From an uncultured Coriobacteriaceae bacterium (GTDB lineage Bacteria > Actinomycetota > Coriobacteriia > Coriobacteriales > Coriobacteriaceae): a stretch of 64,000 nt of DNA. Shown piece by piece: positions 16,408 through 25,383 of this stretch. Under the pieces are notes generated by a model. That model was not told where the DNA came from. It saw only the letters and a list, made by a program, of their open reading frames with translations, and searched no databases. A program made the translations under genes and the position numbers. Positions within the stretch are counted from its first letter, which is position 1; every line of letters starts with the position of its first letter. The stretch is from assembly GCA_944321435.1 (NCBI GenBank), contig CALULH010000004.1:62001-126000 (forward strand), given 5' to 3'.

Positions 16408-17127
16408 ATGGCTTCGGATGCACGTAAGATTCTGTTGGTTGAGGACGAGAAGGCCATTCGCGACGCCGTTGCGGCGTATCTTGAGCGCGAGGGCTATTAC
16501 GTGGTAGGCGTGGGCGACGGCCAGTCGGCCGTTGAGGAGTTCGAGAAGCACCCGTTCGACCTCATCATCTTGGACCTCATGCTGCCCAAGCTCTCCGGCG
16601 AGCGCGTGTGCCGCGCCATCCGCGACACCTCGGACGTGCCGATTATCATGCTCACCGCCAAGGGCGAGGTCGAGGACCGCATCATCGGCCTTGAGCTCGG
16701 CGCCGACGACTATCTGATCAAGCCTTTCAGTCCCCGCGAGCTGGTGGCCCGCGTGCGCGCGCTGCTGCGCCGTACCCATATGGCAGACGAGCCCCAGGTC
16801 GAGGTTCTGGACTTCCAGGACCTGGTCATCGACATCTCGGGCCACAAGATCCTGGTCGAGGGCAAGGAGGTCGACCTCACGGCCTCCGAGTTCAAGCTGC
16901 TGACCACCCTGGCTCGCCATCCGGGCCGCGTGTACACCCGCATGGAGCTGGTGGAGAAGGTTCTGGGCTACGACTTCGAGGGCTACGAGCGCACGATCGA
17001 CTCGCACGTGAAGAACCTCCGCGCCAAGCTGGGCGACGACCCGCGCCATCCCAAGTGGCTTTACACCGTGCACGGCGTGGGCTACCGCTTCGAGGCCCCC
17101 GAGAAGAAGGATGACAAGAAGGAGTAG
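16408..17127 (+). CDS. OmpR/PhoB-type response regulator
   Basis: A 239-residue response regulator. The receiver domain has the acid pocket at Asp13, phosphoacceptor Asp56, Thr83 and Lys105. A winged-helix DNA-binding domain covers about residues 130-230 (ending TVHGVGYRF). The ATG at 16408 is chosen over an upstream GTG because GGGAGG sits six bases before it. Its kinase is the next gene, but a strong hairpin lies between them. The regulon is unknown; the closest well-known relatives are MtrA/PhoP-like regulators. Confidence 0.93.
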   Translation: MASDARKILLVEDEKAIRDAVAAYLEREGYYVVGVGDGQSAVEEFEKHPFDLIILDLMLPKLSGERVCRAIRDTSDVPIIMLTAKGEVEDRIIGLELGADDYLIKPFSPRELVARVRALLRRTHMADEPQVEVLDFQDLVIDISGHKILVEGKEVDLTASEFKLLTTLARHPGRVYTRMELVEKVLGYDFEGYERTIDSHVKNLRAKLGDDPRHPKWLYTVHGVGYRFEAPEKKDDKKE

Positions 17128-17222
17128 CCGTCTTCGCGCATGCGCCCGAGCTGCCTACAGGCCGCTTCCGAGCCTGCCCGCGGCCTCCGTTCGCTCCGAG
17201 CCCGTCTGGATTCCGTTCACAT

Positions 17223-17291
17223 AATCGCACCGATGGTTGCATTTCTCGCCCAAATCGGGCGCATTCTGCAACCATCGGTGCGATTTTCTTT
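17223..17291 (+). terminator. Strong intrinsic terminator between regulator and kinase
   Basis: A 19-bp perfect stem (17223-17241 with 17267-17285) encloses a second small stem, CGCCC/GGGCG, and is followed by TTCTTT. It lies 95 bases after the response-regulator stop and 84 bases before the kinase start, so it must limit read-through into the kinase gene. Confidence 0.88.
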
Positions 17292-17374
17292 GCGCGGCAC
17301 GCGCTTCTCGCCCGACGCGTTGCCTTGTGCGGGCTGCGGCGTCTGTCCTAAACTGGGAGCACCTATCCGCGTAA

Positions 17375-18958
17375 ATGAAACGGTTGATGCCCATGTTGCC
17401 CGCCCGTTTGGTTTTGGACCAGAAGCACAAGCCCGCGCAGGAGGAGCAGAGCTCGCGCGCCAGCTGGAACACCCCGCGTTCGGACGCGCGGGCGCCGGTG
17501 AGCTATGCCTCGCGCATGACGCTTTCGTTTGCCCTGACGGCGCTGATGACAGTGCTTGTGCTGGTGGTGGTCATCTCGGTGGTGTGGAGCGGCGTGTTCA
17601 GCGCCTACACCCGCTCCAACGTCGAGGACATCGCCAAGGTCACGGCGGCGCGCCTGGCCCAGGGCTACGAGGACGCAGGCGGCCGTTGGACCAGCGAGCT
17701 GCTCTCCTCAACCGCCGATTCGGACCTCATCTCCGAGGATCTGGGCATCCAGGTGGTCAACGTCGACGGCGTGGTGATCTACGACGACACGGCCGTCGCC
17801 GCGCCCCTGCTGGCGGAGGCCGGCAGCTCCGGCGGGGCAGGCACCGAGCCGGCCCCCGTGGCCCACGGCGTGGTCTCAACCGCCCCCACCGACGCCGAGG
17901 GCGCGGTGTCCCTGCCCATCACCACCTCGGACGGCGCCGAGATCGGCACCATCCGCATGTGGGTGCTCGGCAGCGACGTGCTGCTCACGCGCGCGGACTC
18001 GGCTTTCCGCGACAGCACGTTCCAGGCCATGGGCATGGCCGCGGTTATCGCCATCGCCATCGCGGTCATCATGGGCCTGCTGTTCTCGCGCGCCTTGACC
18101 AACCCCATCCGCCGCGTCACCTCGACGGCCAAGAAGATCCGCGACGGGGACCTTTCGGCGCGCACCGGCCTCAAGGGAGACGACGAGATAGATCAGCTGG
18201 GCGAGACGTTCGACGAGATGGCCGAGTCCATGGAGAAGAACCTCAAGCACGAGCGGCGCCTGACCTCGGACGTGGCGCACGAGCTGCGCACGCCCCTGCA
18301 GGCCATGCTCGCCACGGTCGAGGCCATGCAGGACGGCATCTACGAGGCGGACTACGAGCATCTCGAGACGGTTGCGTCCGAGACGCGGCGCCTGTCGCGC
18401 CTGGTCCAGCAGATGCTGGACCTCTCGCGCATGGAGAACCACACCGTGCCGCTCAAGATCGAGGACGTGGAGATGGTCCCCTTCGTGCGCAACATCGTGG
18501 ATACGCAGGAGCCGCTCTTCGCGCGGCGGGACCTGCGCCTGCGCTTCTCGGACGAGACGGCCGGCCACGACGCCATGGTGCCGGCCGATCCCGACATGGT
18601 GACGCAGGCGGTCATCAACCTGCTGTCCAACGCCATGCGCTACACGCCCGAGGGCGGCTGGGTGGTGGTGAGCGTGGGCGGCGACCGCCGCTACGTCACC
18701 ATCGCGGTCAAGGACACCGGCATCGGCATCGCCAAGGAGGACCTGTCGCGCGTGTTCGGCCGGTTCTGGCGCGCCGACGCCAGCCGCGCGCGCGAGGCCG
18801 GGGGCTTGGGCGTGGGCCTTGCCGTCACCAAGCAGATCGTGGAGCGTCACCACGGCTTCATAGCGGTGGAGTCGGAGCTGGGCAAAGGCACTACTTTTAC
18901 GATTCATCTGCCGCGTGAGCACAACGACGAGGCCGATTCGTCTACAATCGAGCACTAA
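17375..18958 (+). CDS. Sensor histidine kinase
   Basis: A 527-residue membrane kinase. Two helices (about residues 50-72 and 217-240) flank an extracytoplasmic sensor of about 140 residues. HAMP, HisKA with His302 in SDVAHELRTPL, and HATPase_c with NLLSNAMRYTP, DTGIGI and GLGVGLAV follow. It surely phosphorylates the regulator upstream. The sensor domain carries a Gly/Pro/Ala-rich stretch and matches no known ligand domain that I can name. The ATG at 17375 has no obvious ribosome site, so the start is less sure than the frame. Confidence 0.92.
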   Translation: MKRLMPMLPARLVLDQKHKPAQEEQSSRASWNTPRSDARAPVSYASRMTLSFALTALMTVLVLVVVISVVWSGVFSAYTRSNVEDIAKVTAARLAQGYEDAGGRWTSELLSSTADSDLISEDLGIQVVNVDGVVIYDDTAVAAPLLAEAGSSGGAGTEPAPVAHGVVSTAPTDAEGAVSLPITTSDGAEIGTIRMWVLGSDVLLTRADSAFRDSTFQAMGMAAVIAIAIAVIMGLLFSRALTNPIRRVTSTAKKIRDGDLSARTGLKGDDEIDQLGETFDEMAESMEKNLKHERRLTSDVAHELRTPLQAMLATVEAMQDGIYEADYEHLETVASETRRLSRLVQQMLDLSRMENHTVPLKIEDVEMVPFVRNIVDTQEPLFARRDLRLRFSDETAGHDAMVPADPDMVTQAVINLLSNAMRYTPEGGWVVVSVGGDRRYVTIAVKDTGIGIAKEDLSRVFGRFWRADASRAREAGGLGVGLAVTKQIVERHHGFIAVESELGKGTTFTIHLPREHNDEADSSTIEH

Positions 18959-19024
18959 GGCATGTCGAGCGGAGGCGCCCGAGGTGCCGCAACGCATGCA
19001 ACGAACGCAAAGGAGCTGACCGAC

Positions 19025-19912
19025 GTGGCGCTTGACGAGATCCGTCCTGATTCGCAGGGCAAGGTTCGCGACATCTACGACGCGGGCGACAACCTGCTCA
19101 TGGTCGCGACCGACCGCATTTCGGCGTACGACTTCATCCTTCCCGATGAGATCCCCTTCAAGGGCGAGGTGCTGAACCGCATCTCTGCCTTCTGGTTCGA
19201 TAAGTTCGCCGACCTGGTGCCCAACCACCTGGTCTCCATCGATCCCGCCGACTACCCCGAGCAGTTCGCGCCGTACAAGAGCTACCTGGCCGGCCGCTCC
19301 ATGCTGGTGCGCAAGGCCGAGACCATTCCGGTGGAGTGCATCGTGCGCGGCTACCTGACCGGCTCGGGCAAGAAAACTTACGATGCCGACGGCACCGTGT
19401 GCGGCATCCACCTGCCCGCGGGCCTCACCGAGGCCTCCAAGCTGCCGGAGCCCATCTTCACCCCGTCCACCAAGGCGGCCATCGGCGACCACGATGAGAA
19501 CATCTCTTACGATCGCTGCGTGGACATCGTGGGCGAGGATATCGCCCGCCAGCTGCGCGACCTGTCGCTTGAGATCTACGCCGCCGCCGCCGAGTACGCG
19601 GCCACGCGCGGCATCATCATCGCCGACACCAAGTTCGAGTTCGGCATCATCGACGGCAAGGTGACCCTCATCGACGAGTGCCTGACGCCCGACTCCAGCC
19701 GCTTCTGGCCGGCCGACTCCTACGAGGAGGGCAAGGTCCAGCCCAGCTACGACAAGCAGTACGTGCGCGACTGGCTGCGCGCAAACTGGGATATGACCGG
19801 CGAGCCCCCGCATCTGCCGGCCGAGGTCGTCGAGGGAACCTCGGCGCGTTACCGCGAGGCGTACCAGATCATCACCGCGAGCACGTTCACGTCTATGAAG
19901 GAGCAGGCCTAA
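19025..19912 (+). CDS. purC: SAICAR synthetase, purine pathway
   Basis: Phosphoribosylaminoimidazole-succinocarboxamide synthase joins aspartate to CAIR using ATP. The 295 residues match the longer SAICAR synthetases. Visible signatures are QGKVRDIYD at the nucleotide site, VECIVRGYLTGSG and the C-terminal ECLTPDSSRFWP. I chose GTG at 19025 because AAAGGAG lies nine bases upstream. An ATG at 18962, four bases after the kinase stop, would add 21 unconserved residues. No other pur genes are nearby. Confidence 0.94.
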   Translation: MALDEIRPDSQGKVRDIYDAGDNLLMVATDRISAYDFILPDEIPFKGEVLNRISAFWFDKFADLVPNHLVSIDPADYPEQFAPYKSYLAGRSMLVRKAETIPVECIVRGYLTGSGKKTYDADGTVCGIHLPAGLTEASKLPEPIFTPSTKAAIGDHDENISYDRCVDIVGEDIARQLRDLSLEIYAAAAEYAATRGIIIADTKFEFGIIDGKVTLIDECLTPDSSRFWPADSYEEGKVQPSYDKQYVRDWLRANWDMTGEPPHLPAEVVEGTSARYREAYQIITASTFTSMKEQA

Positions 19913-20509
19913 GTGAGTCAGCGCAGCCCCATGAACAAGCGCAACCAGCCCGGCGCAGAGCGCAAGGGCATGGCGCGCAAGTCAGCTTCCAGCGCCAAGC
20001 CCGTCCGCGAGGCGGCCGGGTCGGTGCGCGTGGTCCCCGCCAGCTCCAAAGAGCGTCGCAAGCAGTTGGAGAGGGGCGAGAACCTCAACGGGCTTTCCAA
20101 GGAAGAGAAGCGCGCCCGCCGCGCCGAGCGCCGCGAGCTCGAGGACCGCATCGAAACCTGCGTGAACTACCTGCTCAAAGAGCAGCCTTTGTACCAGTCG
20201 CGCCGCAAGATGTATTGGGGGCTGCTGGTTGTTGCCGGCGTCGGCTTCGTTGGCGCCCTCATCACGCTGGGCGTGGTCAACGCGGGCCTCACGGCGGTGC
20301 CGATCGAGGTTCTGTCGCTGGTGTTCGTCGGCGTGGCGTACGCGGGCCTCATCGGCGCGCTCATCTATGACTTTGTGCGCATCCGGCCTATCCGCAATGA
20401 GGTGCGCGCAACGGTTGAGGGCATGTCCGACAACCGTATGGCCGCCGTTTTGGAGCGCGCCGCCGAAGACGCCGCCAAAAAGCGCGAGGCCAAGAAAAAG
20501 CGCGGGTAA
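19913..20509 (+). CDS. Small two-helix membrane protein, function unknown
   Basis: A 198-residue protein starting at a GTG directly after the purC stop, with AAGGAG inside the end of purC, so the pair is cotranscribed. The first 80 residues are very basic and hydrophilic, then two membrane helices (about 100-120 and 128-150) and a charged helical tail ending in Lys/Arg. I do not recognise a family. The layout resembles other small Coriobacteriia proteins such as the gene at 32316. Confidence 0.7.
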   Translation: MSQRSPMNKRNQPGAERKGMARKSASSAKPVREAAGSVRVVPASSKERRKQLERGENLNGLSKEEKRARRAERRELEDRIETCVNYLLKEQPLYQSRRKMYWGLLVVAGVGFVGALITLGVVNAGLTAVPIEVLSLVFVGVAYAGLIGALIYDFVRIRPIRNEVRATVEGMSDNRMAAVLERAAEDAAKKREAKKKRG

Positions 20510-20550
20510 CATGTAACGTACATGCGACGCCGGGTTGCAGGAGCCCGGCG
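20510..20550 (+). promoter_or_regulatory. Palindrome and hairpin upstream of H1-like gene
   Basis: CATGTA-ACG-TACATG at 20510-20524 is a symmetric site starting at the stop of the previous gene. It is followed by a CGCCGGG/CCCGGCG hairpin at 20528-20550. The first looks like an operator, the second a weak terminator or leader stem. Confidence 0.45.
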
Positions 20551-20648
20551 CCCTCGTCTGAACGACGCCCGGCGCGACATGGTGCCGGGCAGGTCGCGCG
20601 ACATGGCCGCGGCTTCGGCCTTGGCCAGAAGGAGAAGGGACAGAACCA

Positions 20649-21971
20649 ATGGCCACTAGGAAGAAGACCACCACCGCCGCGAGCAAGGCAAAGGCCTCGT
20701 CCGCAACGCGCAAGACCACTGCGGCCAAGCCCGCGGAGAAGGCCGCATCCGCCGTTCAGGCGGCTGCTGCCGAGGCTCCGGCTGCAAAGGCCGCTGCTGC
20801 GGCCAAGGCTCCCGCTGCGAAGCCGGCCGAGAAGGCCGCGCCCGTCGCGAAGCCTGCGGCTAAGGCGACCGCCGCAAAGACCGCTGCCAAGCCGGCTGCC
20901 AAGGCAGCCACCGCAAAGACCGCTGCTGCTAAGACCGCGGCCTCTACGACGACGGCTGCCAAGACCACCGCAGCCAGCAAGACCACCGCTGCCGCCAAGA
21001 CCAGCGCTGCTAAAGCCGCCTCTGGGGCCAAGCCTGCCGAGGCCAAGCCGGCTGCCAAGCCCGCTGCCAAGGCTGCTGAGAAGCCCGCCTCCAAGCCCGC
21101 CGAGGTAAAGGCCGAGCCGGCTAAGGCCGAGGCCAAGCCGGCTGCCAAGAAGCCCGCCGCAGCTAAGCCCGCCGCCAAGCCTGCAGCCAAGAAGACGGCC
21201 GCCAAGGCCGAACCCGCCGAGAAGGCGCCGGCTGCCAAGGCCGCGGCTCCCAAGCCCGCCGCCAAGGCCGAGCCCACTCCCAAGAAGGCCGCCGCGAAGA
21301 AGGCCGAGCCCAAGCCCGCCGAGCCCGTAAAGGCCGCTGCTCCTAAGGTTGAGAAGCCCGCTTCCAAGGTCGAGCCCAAGTCTGAGCCCAAGCCCGCCGA
21401 AAAGCCGGCTGAGAAGCCTGCGGAGAAGCCCGCTCCCGCCAAGAAGACCGCCAAGGCCGCGGCTCCCAAGCCCGCTCCCAAGCCCGAGATCAAGCCCATC
21501 GACGGCTACAACGATCTGCCGATCGGCTTCGTGGAGGCCGACGATCTTATCGTCCTCATCGGCAACGCCGACGCTACCGCCGAGGCCACCTATGAGAGCA
21601 ACTCGTCTGTGGACGCGATCGCCCGCGGCGCCATCGATGCCGGCCTGGTCCGTTCGGTGCGCAACTGCGATAAGTCCGTGGCCCGCGCGGTGTGCGAGTG
21701 CGCCAACACCGGCGACAAAGGCGCCTTCATCGTCTTCGACGGCGATCTGACTGCCGAGCCCGCAGATGCCGGCAAGGCTCCGCTGCGCATCCTCGCGTCG
21801 GTGAGCATGGAGAACGAGTCCGAGCTTCTCGACCGCCTGCGCGGCGCCGGCGTTCCCTGCAGCGCCATCGGCCGCGTCATGAACGACTGGCAGGTCAACT
21901 TCGACAACGTGGCCAGCGTTGACCTCAACTGGCTCAAGTCCGACTTCAACGCCGCTGTCGCCAGCATCTAA
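20649..21971 (+). CDS. Histone-H1-like Ala/Lys/Pro-rich protein with C-terminal domain
   Basis: A 440-residue protein. Residues 1 to about 277 are almost only Ala, Lys and Pro with some Glu/Thr, in AAKPA-type repeats like eukaryotic H1 tails and bacterial Hc1/AlgP-type DNA-binding proteins. Residues 278-440 form a folded, acidic alpha/beta domain with no match I know (VEADDLIVLIGNAD, RGAIDAGLVRSVRN). The basic tail probably binds nucleic acid. The globular part is new to me and may be a partner-binding or regulatory domain. AGAAGGAGAAGG precedes the ATG, and a clear terminator follows. Confidence 0.8.
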   Translation: MATRKKTTTAASKAKASSATRKTTAAKPAEKAASAVQAAAAEAPAAKAAAAAKAPAAKPAEKAAPVAKPAAKATAAKTAAKPAAKAATAKTAAAKTAASTTTAAKTTAASKTTAAAKTSAAKAASGAKPAEAKPAAKPAAKAAEKPASKPAEVKAEPAKAEAKPAAKKPAAAKPAAKPAAKKTAAKAEPAEKAPAAKAAAPKPAAKAEPTPKKAAAKKAEPKPAEPVKAAAPKVEKPASKVEPKSEPKPAEKPAEKPAEKPAPAKKTAKAAAPKPAPKPEIKPIDGYNDLPIGFVEADDLIVLIGNADATAEATYESNSSVDAIARGAIDAGLVRSVRNCDKSVARAVCECANTGDKGAFIVFDGDLTAEPADAGKAPLRILASVSMENESELLDRLRGAGVPCSAIGRVMNDWQVNFDNVASVDLNWLKSDFNAAVASI

Positions 21972-22023
21972 GTCATCGCCTTTGCCGGCGTTTTGCCGCA
22001 CATAAGAGCTTGACGCGTAGGAA

Positions 22024-22058
22024 GCGCGTCCCGAGGTCCGCCCCGGGGCGCGCTTTTT
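22024..22058 (+). terminator. Intrinsic terminator after H1-like gene
   Basis: GCGCGTCCC at 22024-22032 pairs with GGGGCGCGC at 22045-22053 (one wobble) and is followed by TTTTT at 22054-22058. Confidence 0.88.
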
Positions 22059-22156
22059 CTCAGCGGCGAGGGTAAGAAACACAGCGCGCTCAGCCATCTT
22101 CCAAATGCGTAAAGCGGTTGCAGGCGGAGGCGGGGCGCATTGCGCGCTCGCTTTTG

Positions 22157-22220
22157 GGTACACGTTCTGTACCGATATTCTCAGCGTCCCCGCGCAGCCG
22201 ATCAGCCGACGGGGACGCTG
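22157..22220 (+). promoter_or_regulatory. Operator-like palindrome and leader hairpin before M29 gene
   Basis: GGTACA at 22157-22162 and TGTACC at 22168-22173 form a symmetric site. Just downstream, CAGCGTCCCCG at 22182-22192 has a perfect inverse at 22210-22220. The hairpin ends eight bases before the ribosome site AAAGGA, so it could tune translation. Confidence 0.5.
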
Positions 22221-22242
22221 CCGTGTGAAAGGAACGCACCCC

Positions 22243-23523
22243 ATGATCAGAGCCGCGCTCACCCCCGAGGAGGCCAAGGTCGGTATGAGGGGCCTCGAGC
22301 CGCATATCGAGAAGTACGCCGAGCTTATCGTCCGCCAGGGCGTTAACGTGCAGCCTGGGCAAGAAGTGGTGGTCAGCGCACCGGTTGAGACGGCGGCGTT
22401 CGCGCGCCTGCTGGTTCGCAAGGCCTACGAGGCGGGGGCGCGCCACGTGACCGTCATCTGGGGAGACGACGAGGTGTCCCGCACGACATACGAGCACGTT
22501 GACCTCGACTGGTTTCGAACCGTGCCGGAGTGGCAGAGGCTGATGTACGACAGCCTCGCCGAAGACGGCGCGTGCTTCATCTTTGTAGAGGGCTCCGATC
22601 CGGAGGCGCTGCGCGGCGTTGACCCGGCCAAGCCCATGGCGGCTTCGAGGGCGCGCAACAGCCAGTGCAAGGCGTTCCGCCACGGGCTGGACTTCAACAT
22701 CAACCCCTGGTGCATTGCCGGCGCGCCGGTGGTCGCATGGGCGCGCCAGGTCTTTCCGGACATGCCGGACGAGGTTGCCCTCTACCGCCTGTGGCAGGCC
22801 ATCTTGGACACCTCGCGCGCCATGGGCGACGACCCCGAGAGCGATTGGGAGCTGCATAACGCCACGTTCGAGAAGAACCTGCGCTTCATGAACGAGAAGC
22901 ACTTCGATCGGCTGCACTACACCGCGTCCAACGGCACCGACCTGACCGTGGGGCTCACCGACCGGCATCTGTGGGACGGCGGACGCACGGAGACGCCCGA
23001 GGGGAGGTCGTTCTTCCCCAACATCCCTACCGAGGAGGTCTTCACCTCGCCGGATTGCCGCCGCGTGGACGGAGTGGTGCATTCGGCGCTCCCACTGATC
23101 TACCACGGCAACAAGATCGACCGTTTCTGGCTGCGCTTTGAGAACGGCGTCGTGGTGGATTACGGCGCCGAGGTGGGGAAGGACGCTCTCGAGCAGATCT
23201 TGGCCGTCGACGAGGGGGCCCGGCGCTTGGGCGAGGCTGCGCTCATCAGCAAGAACACCCCCATCCGTCAAAGCGAGGTGCTGTTCTACGACACCCTCTA
23301 CGACGAGAACGCGAGCTGCCATCTGGCGCTGGGGATGGGCTTTCCCGAGTGCTACGAGGGTGGATACGACATGGACGCCGAGGAGCTCCTGGAGCGCGGC
23401 GTTAACAAGAGCCACACGCACGTGGACTTCATGATCGGCACGGACGACCTCAATATCACCGGTATCCGCGCGGACGGCACCGAGGTGCCCGTCTTCGTGA
23501 ACGGGCAGTGGGCGTGGGAGTAG
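22243..23523 (+). CDS. M29 family aminopeptidase
   Basis: A 426-residue cobalt/zinc aminopeptidase of the AmpS/PepS/aminopeptidase T family, which trims N-terminal residues from peptides in the cytoplasm. Metal-site segments are visible: GKDALEQILAVDEGA, the NASCHLALG stretch and SHTHVDFMIGT near the C-terminus. Length is typical. The ATG at 22243 follows AAAGGA. The gene is monocistronic with its own palindrome and leader hairpin. Confidence 0.92.
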   Translation: MIRAALTPEEAKVGMRGLEPHIEKYAELIVRQGVNVQPGQEVVVSAPVETAAFARLLVRKAYEAGARHVTVIWGDDEVSRTTYEHVDLDWFRTVPEWQRLMYDSLAEDGACFIFVEGSDPEALRGVDPAKPMAASRARNSQCKAFRHGLDFNINPWCIAGAPVVAWARQVFPDMPDEVALYRLWQAILDTSRAMGDDPESDWELHNATFEKNLRFMNEKHFDRLHYTASNGTDLTVGLTDRHLWDGGRTETPEGRSFFPNIPTEEVFTSPDCRRVDGVVHSALPLIYHGNKIDRFWLRFENGVVVDYGAEVGKDALEQILAVDEGARRLGEAALISKNTPIRQSEVLFYDTLYDENASCHLALGMGFPECYEGGYDMDAEELLERGVNKSHTHVDFMIGTDDLNITGIRADGTEVPVFVNGQWAWE

Positions 23524-23673
23524 GCGGGTCCGGCCTCGCGCCGGTGTCGGACGCAACGGGTCCGTCCGGCCCGTGGGTCGGCGGAGCGGTGGCTTAGCGC
23601 CGATCCGCCGCAGGGGAACCCGTTGACGCTGCGTGGCGCTAACCGCTACAATGCAATACGCACCTACGCATAC

Positions 23674-23749
23674 GGGTCATTAGCTCAGTTGGCAGAGCAG
23701 GGGACTTTTAATCCCAAGGCCCAGGGTTCGAACCCCTGATGACCCACCA
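23674..23749 (+). tRNA. tRNA-Lys (anticodon TTT)
   Basis: A complete cloverleaf: acceptor GGGTCAT pairs with ATGACCC, D-loop AGCTCAGTTGG, anticodon loop CTTTTAA giving TTT, T-loop GGTTCGAACC, and an encoded CCA end. A terminator follows at once. Confidence 0.97.
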
Positions 23750-23759
23750 GTGAAACAGC

Positions 23760-23797
23760 AGCTCAGGCGCTATCTTTTGCGCCTGAGCTCTTTTCGT
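23760..23797 (+). terminator. Terminator of tRNA-Lys
   Basis: AGCTCAGGCGC at 23760-23770 has a perfect inverse at 23779-23789, followed by CTTTTCGTTT. Confidence 0.9.
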
Positions 23798-23989
23798 TTC
23801 GCACCAGCTCGCATACGGGCATGTGCGAACTGGCGCGAGCTTGGGAACTTACGGGAACAGGCCGTTCACGGGCTTTCCCCTTTCGCGGCCGGGGCTGGTC
23901 CGCAGGGGTGCGCCGTTGCGCTCATACGGGGCGCGGGGGCGCGGCCCAAACGACCGGCTAAGCCGTTTCAGCAAGGAGAGGTGGTATGC

Positions 23990-24484
23990 ATGCGCGTCGC
24001 CCTTATCTGCGTGGGTAACGAGCTGCTCATGGATGACGGGCTGGGGCCTGCGGTGGGGCGGCGCATGGGCGAGAAGTACGTCCTGCCGGACAACGTGGCG
24101 GTTCTCGATTGCGCGGTAATGGGGTACGCGATCCTTCCCGATCTGCAGGCATGCGACCTCGCCGTGGTGGTCGACGCGGTGGACGGGACCGGCGCGGCGC
24201 CGGGCACGCTCTTCTCGTTCGCGCCCGAGGACATGCGGGGCGCCGCCTCCGCAGAGATGATGTCGCTCCACGAGGTGCGCTTTGCCGACGTGCTGGCGGC
24301 GGCGCGGTTCATGGGCGCGTCGTGCCGGGCGCAATGCTTCGGGGCGCAAGTCGAGAACGCCCATCCCTCCGAGCTGCACGAGGGGCTCAGCGAGCCGGTT
24401 GCGGCGGCGGTGGACCCGTTGTGCGCGCAGATCGCGGCGTTTATCGCGCAAACCTGCGGAATTACACTGGTACCGCGCGCATGA
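23990..24484 (+). CDS. Hydrogenase maturation protease-like protein (M52)
   Basis: A 164-residue member of the HybD/HycI peptidase family, which clips the C-terminus of NiFe-hydrogenase large subunits once nickel is inserted. The three nickel ligands of HybD (Glu16, Asp62, His93) correspond to Asp16 in MDDGLGP, Asp62 in VVVDAVDG and His94 in SLHEVRFADV, so the active site appears intact. AAGGAG lies 11 bases upstream. No hydrogenase gene is in the window. Its degenerate paralog is 1 kb downstream, so this may be a local, specialised pair. Confidence 0.85.
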   Translation: MRVALICVGNELLMDDGLGPAVGRRMGEKYVLPDNVAVLDCAVMGYAILPDLQACDLAVVVDAVDGTGAAPGTLFSFAPEDMRGAASAEMMSLHEVRFADVLAAARFMGASCRAQCFGAQVENAHPSELHEGLSEPVAAAVDPLCAQIAAFIAQTCGITLVPRA

Positions 24485-24576
24485 CGGAGGTTTTGAACTA
24501 TCGGCTTGACGAATCGCTCAAGTAGGCGCAAGCTATTCCTTACCCCTCCCGTGTCCTCATCCGAGAAGGATGAGCC

Positions 24577-25383
24577 ATGGACCTTTTCATTGAAACTCCC
24601 CGTGACGTAACAGAGCGATTAGCCCGCGAGCAGCAGCGAGAGATCGAGGCGCTGCGCGCTGCGAGTGCGGCGCAGCAGGCTGAGGCGCAGATGCTGTGGC
24701 AGCGCCAGGCGCGCATGCACCAAGAGCAGGCGCGCCGTGCGGGCGCGCAGCCAACCCAGATGGAAGCCGGCAGGTTTTCCGCTGCGGCGGGTTCGGACGG
24801 GGCGCAGCGGGCACCCGTATGGGGCGCTGCTTATGCAGCAGACGGTAAAACCGCGGTTGACGTCGCGCGGACGGCGTCCTTTGCGATGGACGGGACGCCC
24901 GACCCGGTGATTCCGCGCGGGCGGTCGCAGGCGTGCGGAGCGGGGGCGAGCGCGGTGTTCGGCCCGTCTTTGGCGACCGGTGGCGCGGGCTTTGCGGTTG
25001 CCGGACCTGCGCGCGCAGACGGGGGAGGGGGCGCCCCGTGCGCGAGCCCGGCGTCGGCAGGCGACGCGCCGGAGTTCACCGTTGCCCCCATGGGCAGCGG
25101 CACGGGCGGATCGTTGCCGACCAACGCGCACGACGCCTATGCGGCCGAGCGCGCTTACGACGCCGCGCGCAGGCGGCGTGCGAGGACGGCCTCGGTGGCG
25201 CGCGTGGCGCTGGCCGTCGTGCTTGCGCCGATCGTGCTGTTCGCGGTGTTTCTCGCAGCGTATGCCCTCACGTGCGTCCTCAACGGCGCCTCGCCCGACG
25301 AGCTGGGGCCGCTTATGCGCGACGCCCTGGGCCATACAGTATCGTTTGCGCAGCAGGCCCTTTCGTCAGGCGTTCCCCTGTAG
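24577..25383 (+). CDS. Hypothetical protein with coiled coil and one membrane helix
   Basis: A 268-residue protein between the two M52-like genes. Residues 8-55 form a Gln/Glu/Arg-rich coiled coil, 60-195 are low-complexity Ala/Gly/Pro, 200-212 are basic, and about 213-238 form a single membrane helix with a short outer tail. I know no family. The shared direction and position between two related protease-like genes suggest they work together. Confidence 0.65.
   Translation: MDLFIETPRDVTERLAREQQREIEALRAASAAQQAEAQMLWQRQARMHQEQARRAGAQPTQMEAGRFSAAAGSDGAQRAPVWGAAYAADGKTAVDVARTASFAMDGTPDPVIPRGRSQACGAGASAVFGPSLATGGAGFAVAGPARADGGGGAPCASPASAGDAPEFTVAPMGSGTGGSLPTNAHDAYAAERAYDAARRRRARTASVARVALAVVLAPIVLFAVFLAAYALTCVLNGASPDELGPLMRDALGHTVSFAQQALSSGVPL

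Noticed and set aside
20700-21480. DNA tandem repeat at the AAGCCC-type tract
   Set aside because: It is coding for the Ala/Lys/Pro tail; the periodicity follows the protein and is irregular at the DNA level.
20388-22421. A 677-codon antisense frame over the H1-like gene
   Set aside because: The Gly/Leu/Ser-rich product is just the complement of AAGCCC-type codons; no start signal.
23674-23749. tRNA-Lys as the attachment site of the island
   Set aside because: It is 16 kb from the integrase, intact, and no partial copy of its 3' end is seen near 7.2-7.4 kb.
24481-24525. 14-codon frame overlapping the end of the M52 gene (ATGA)
   Set aside because: Too short, no ribosome site, no homology that I can recognise.
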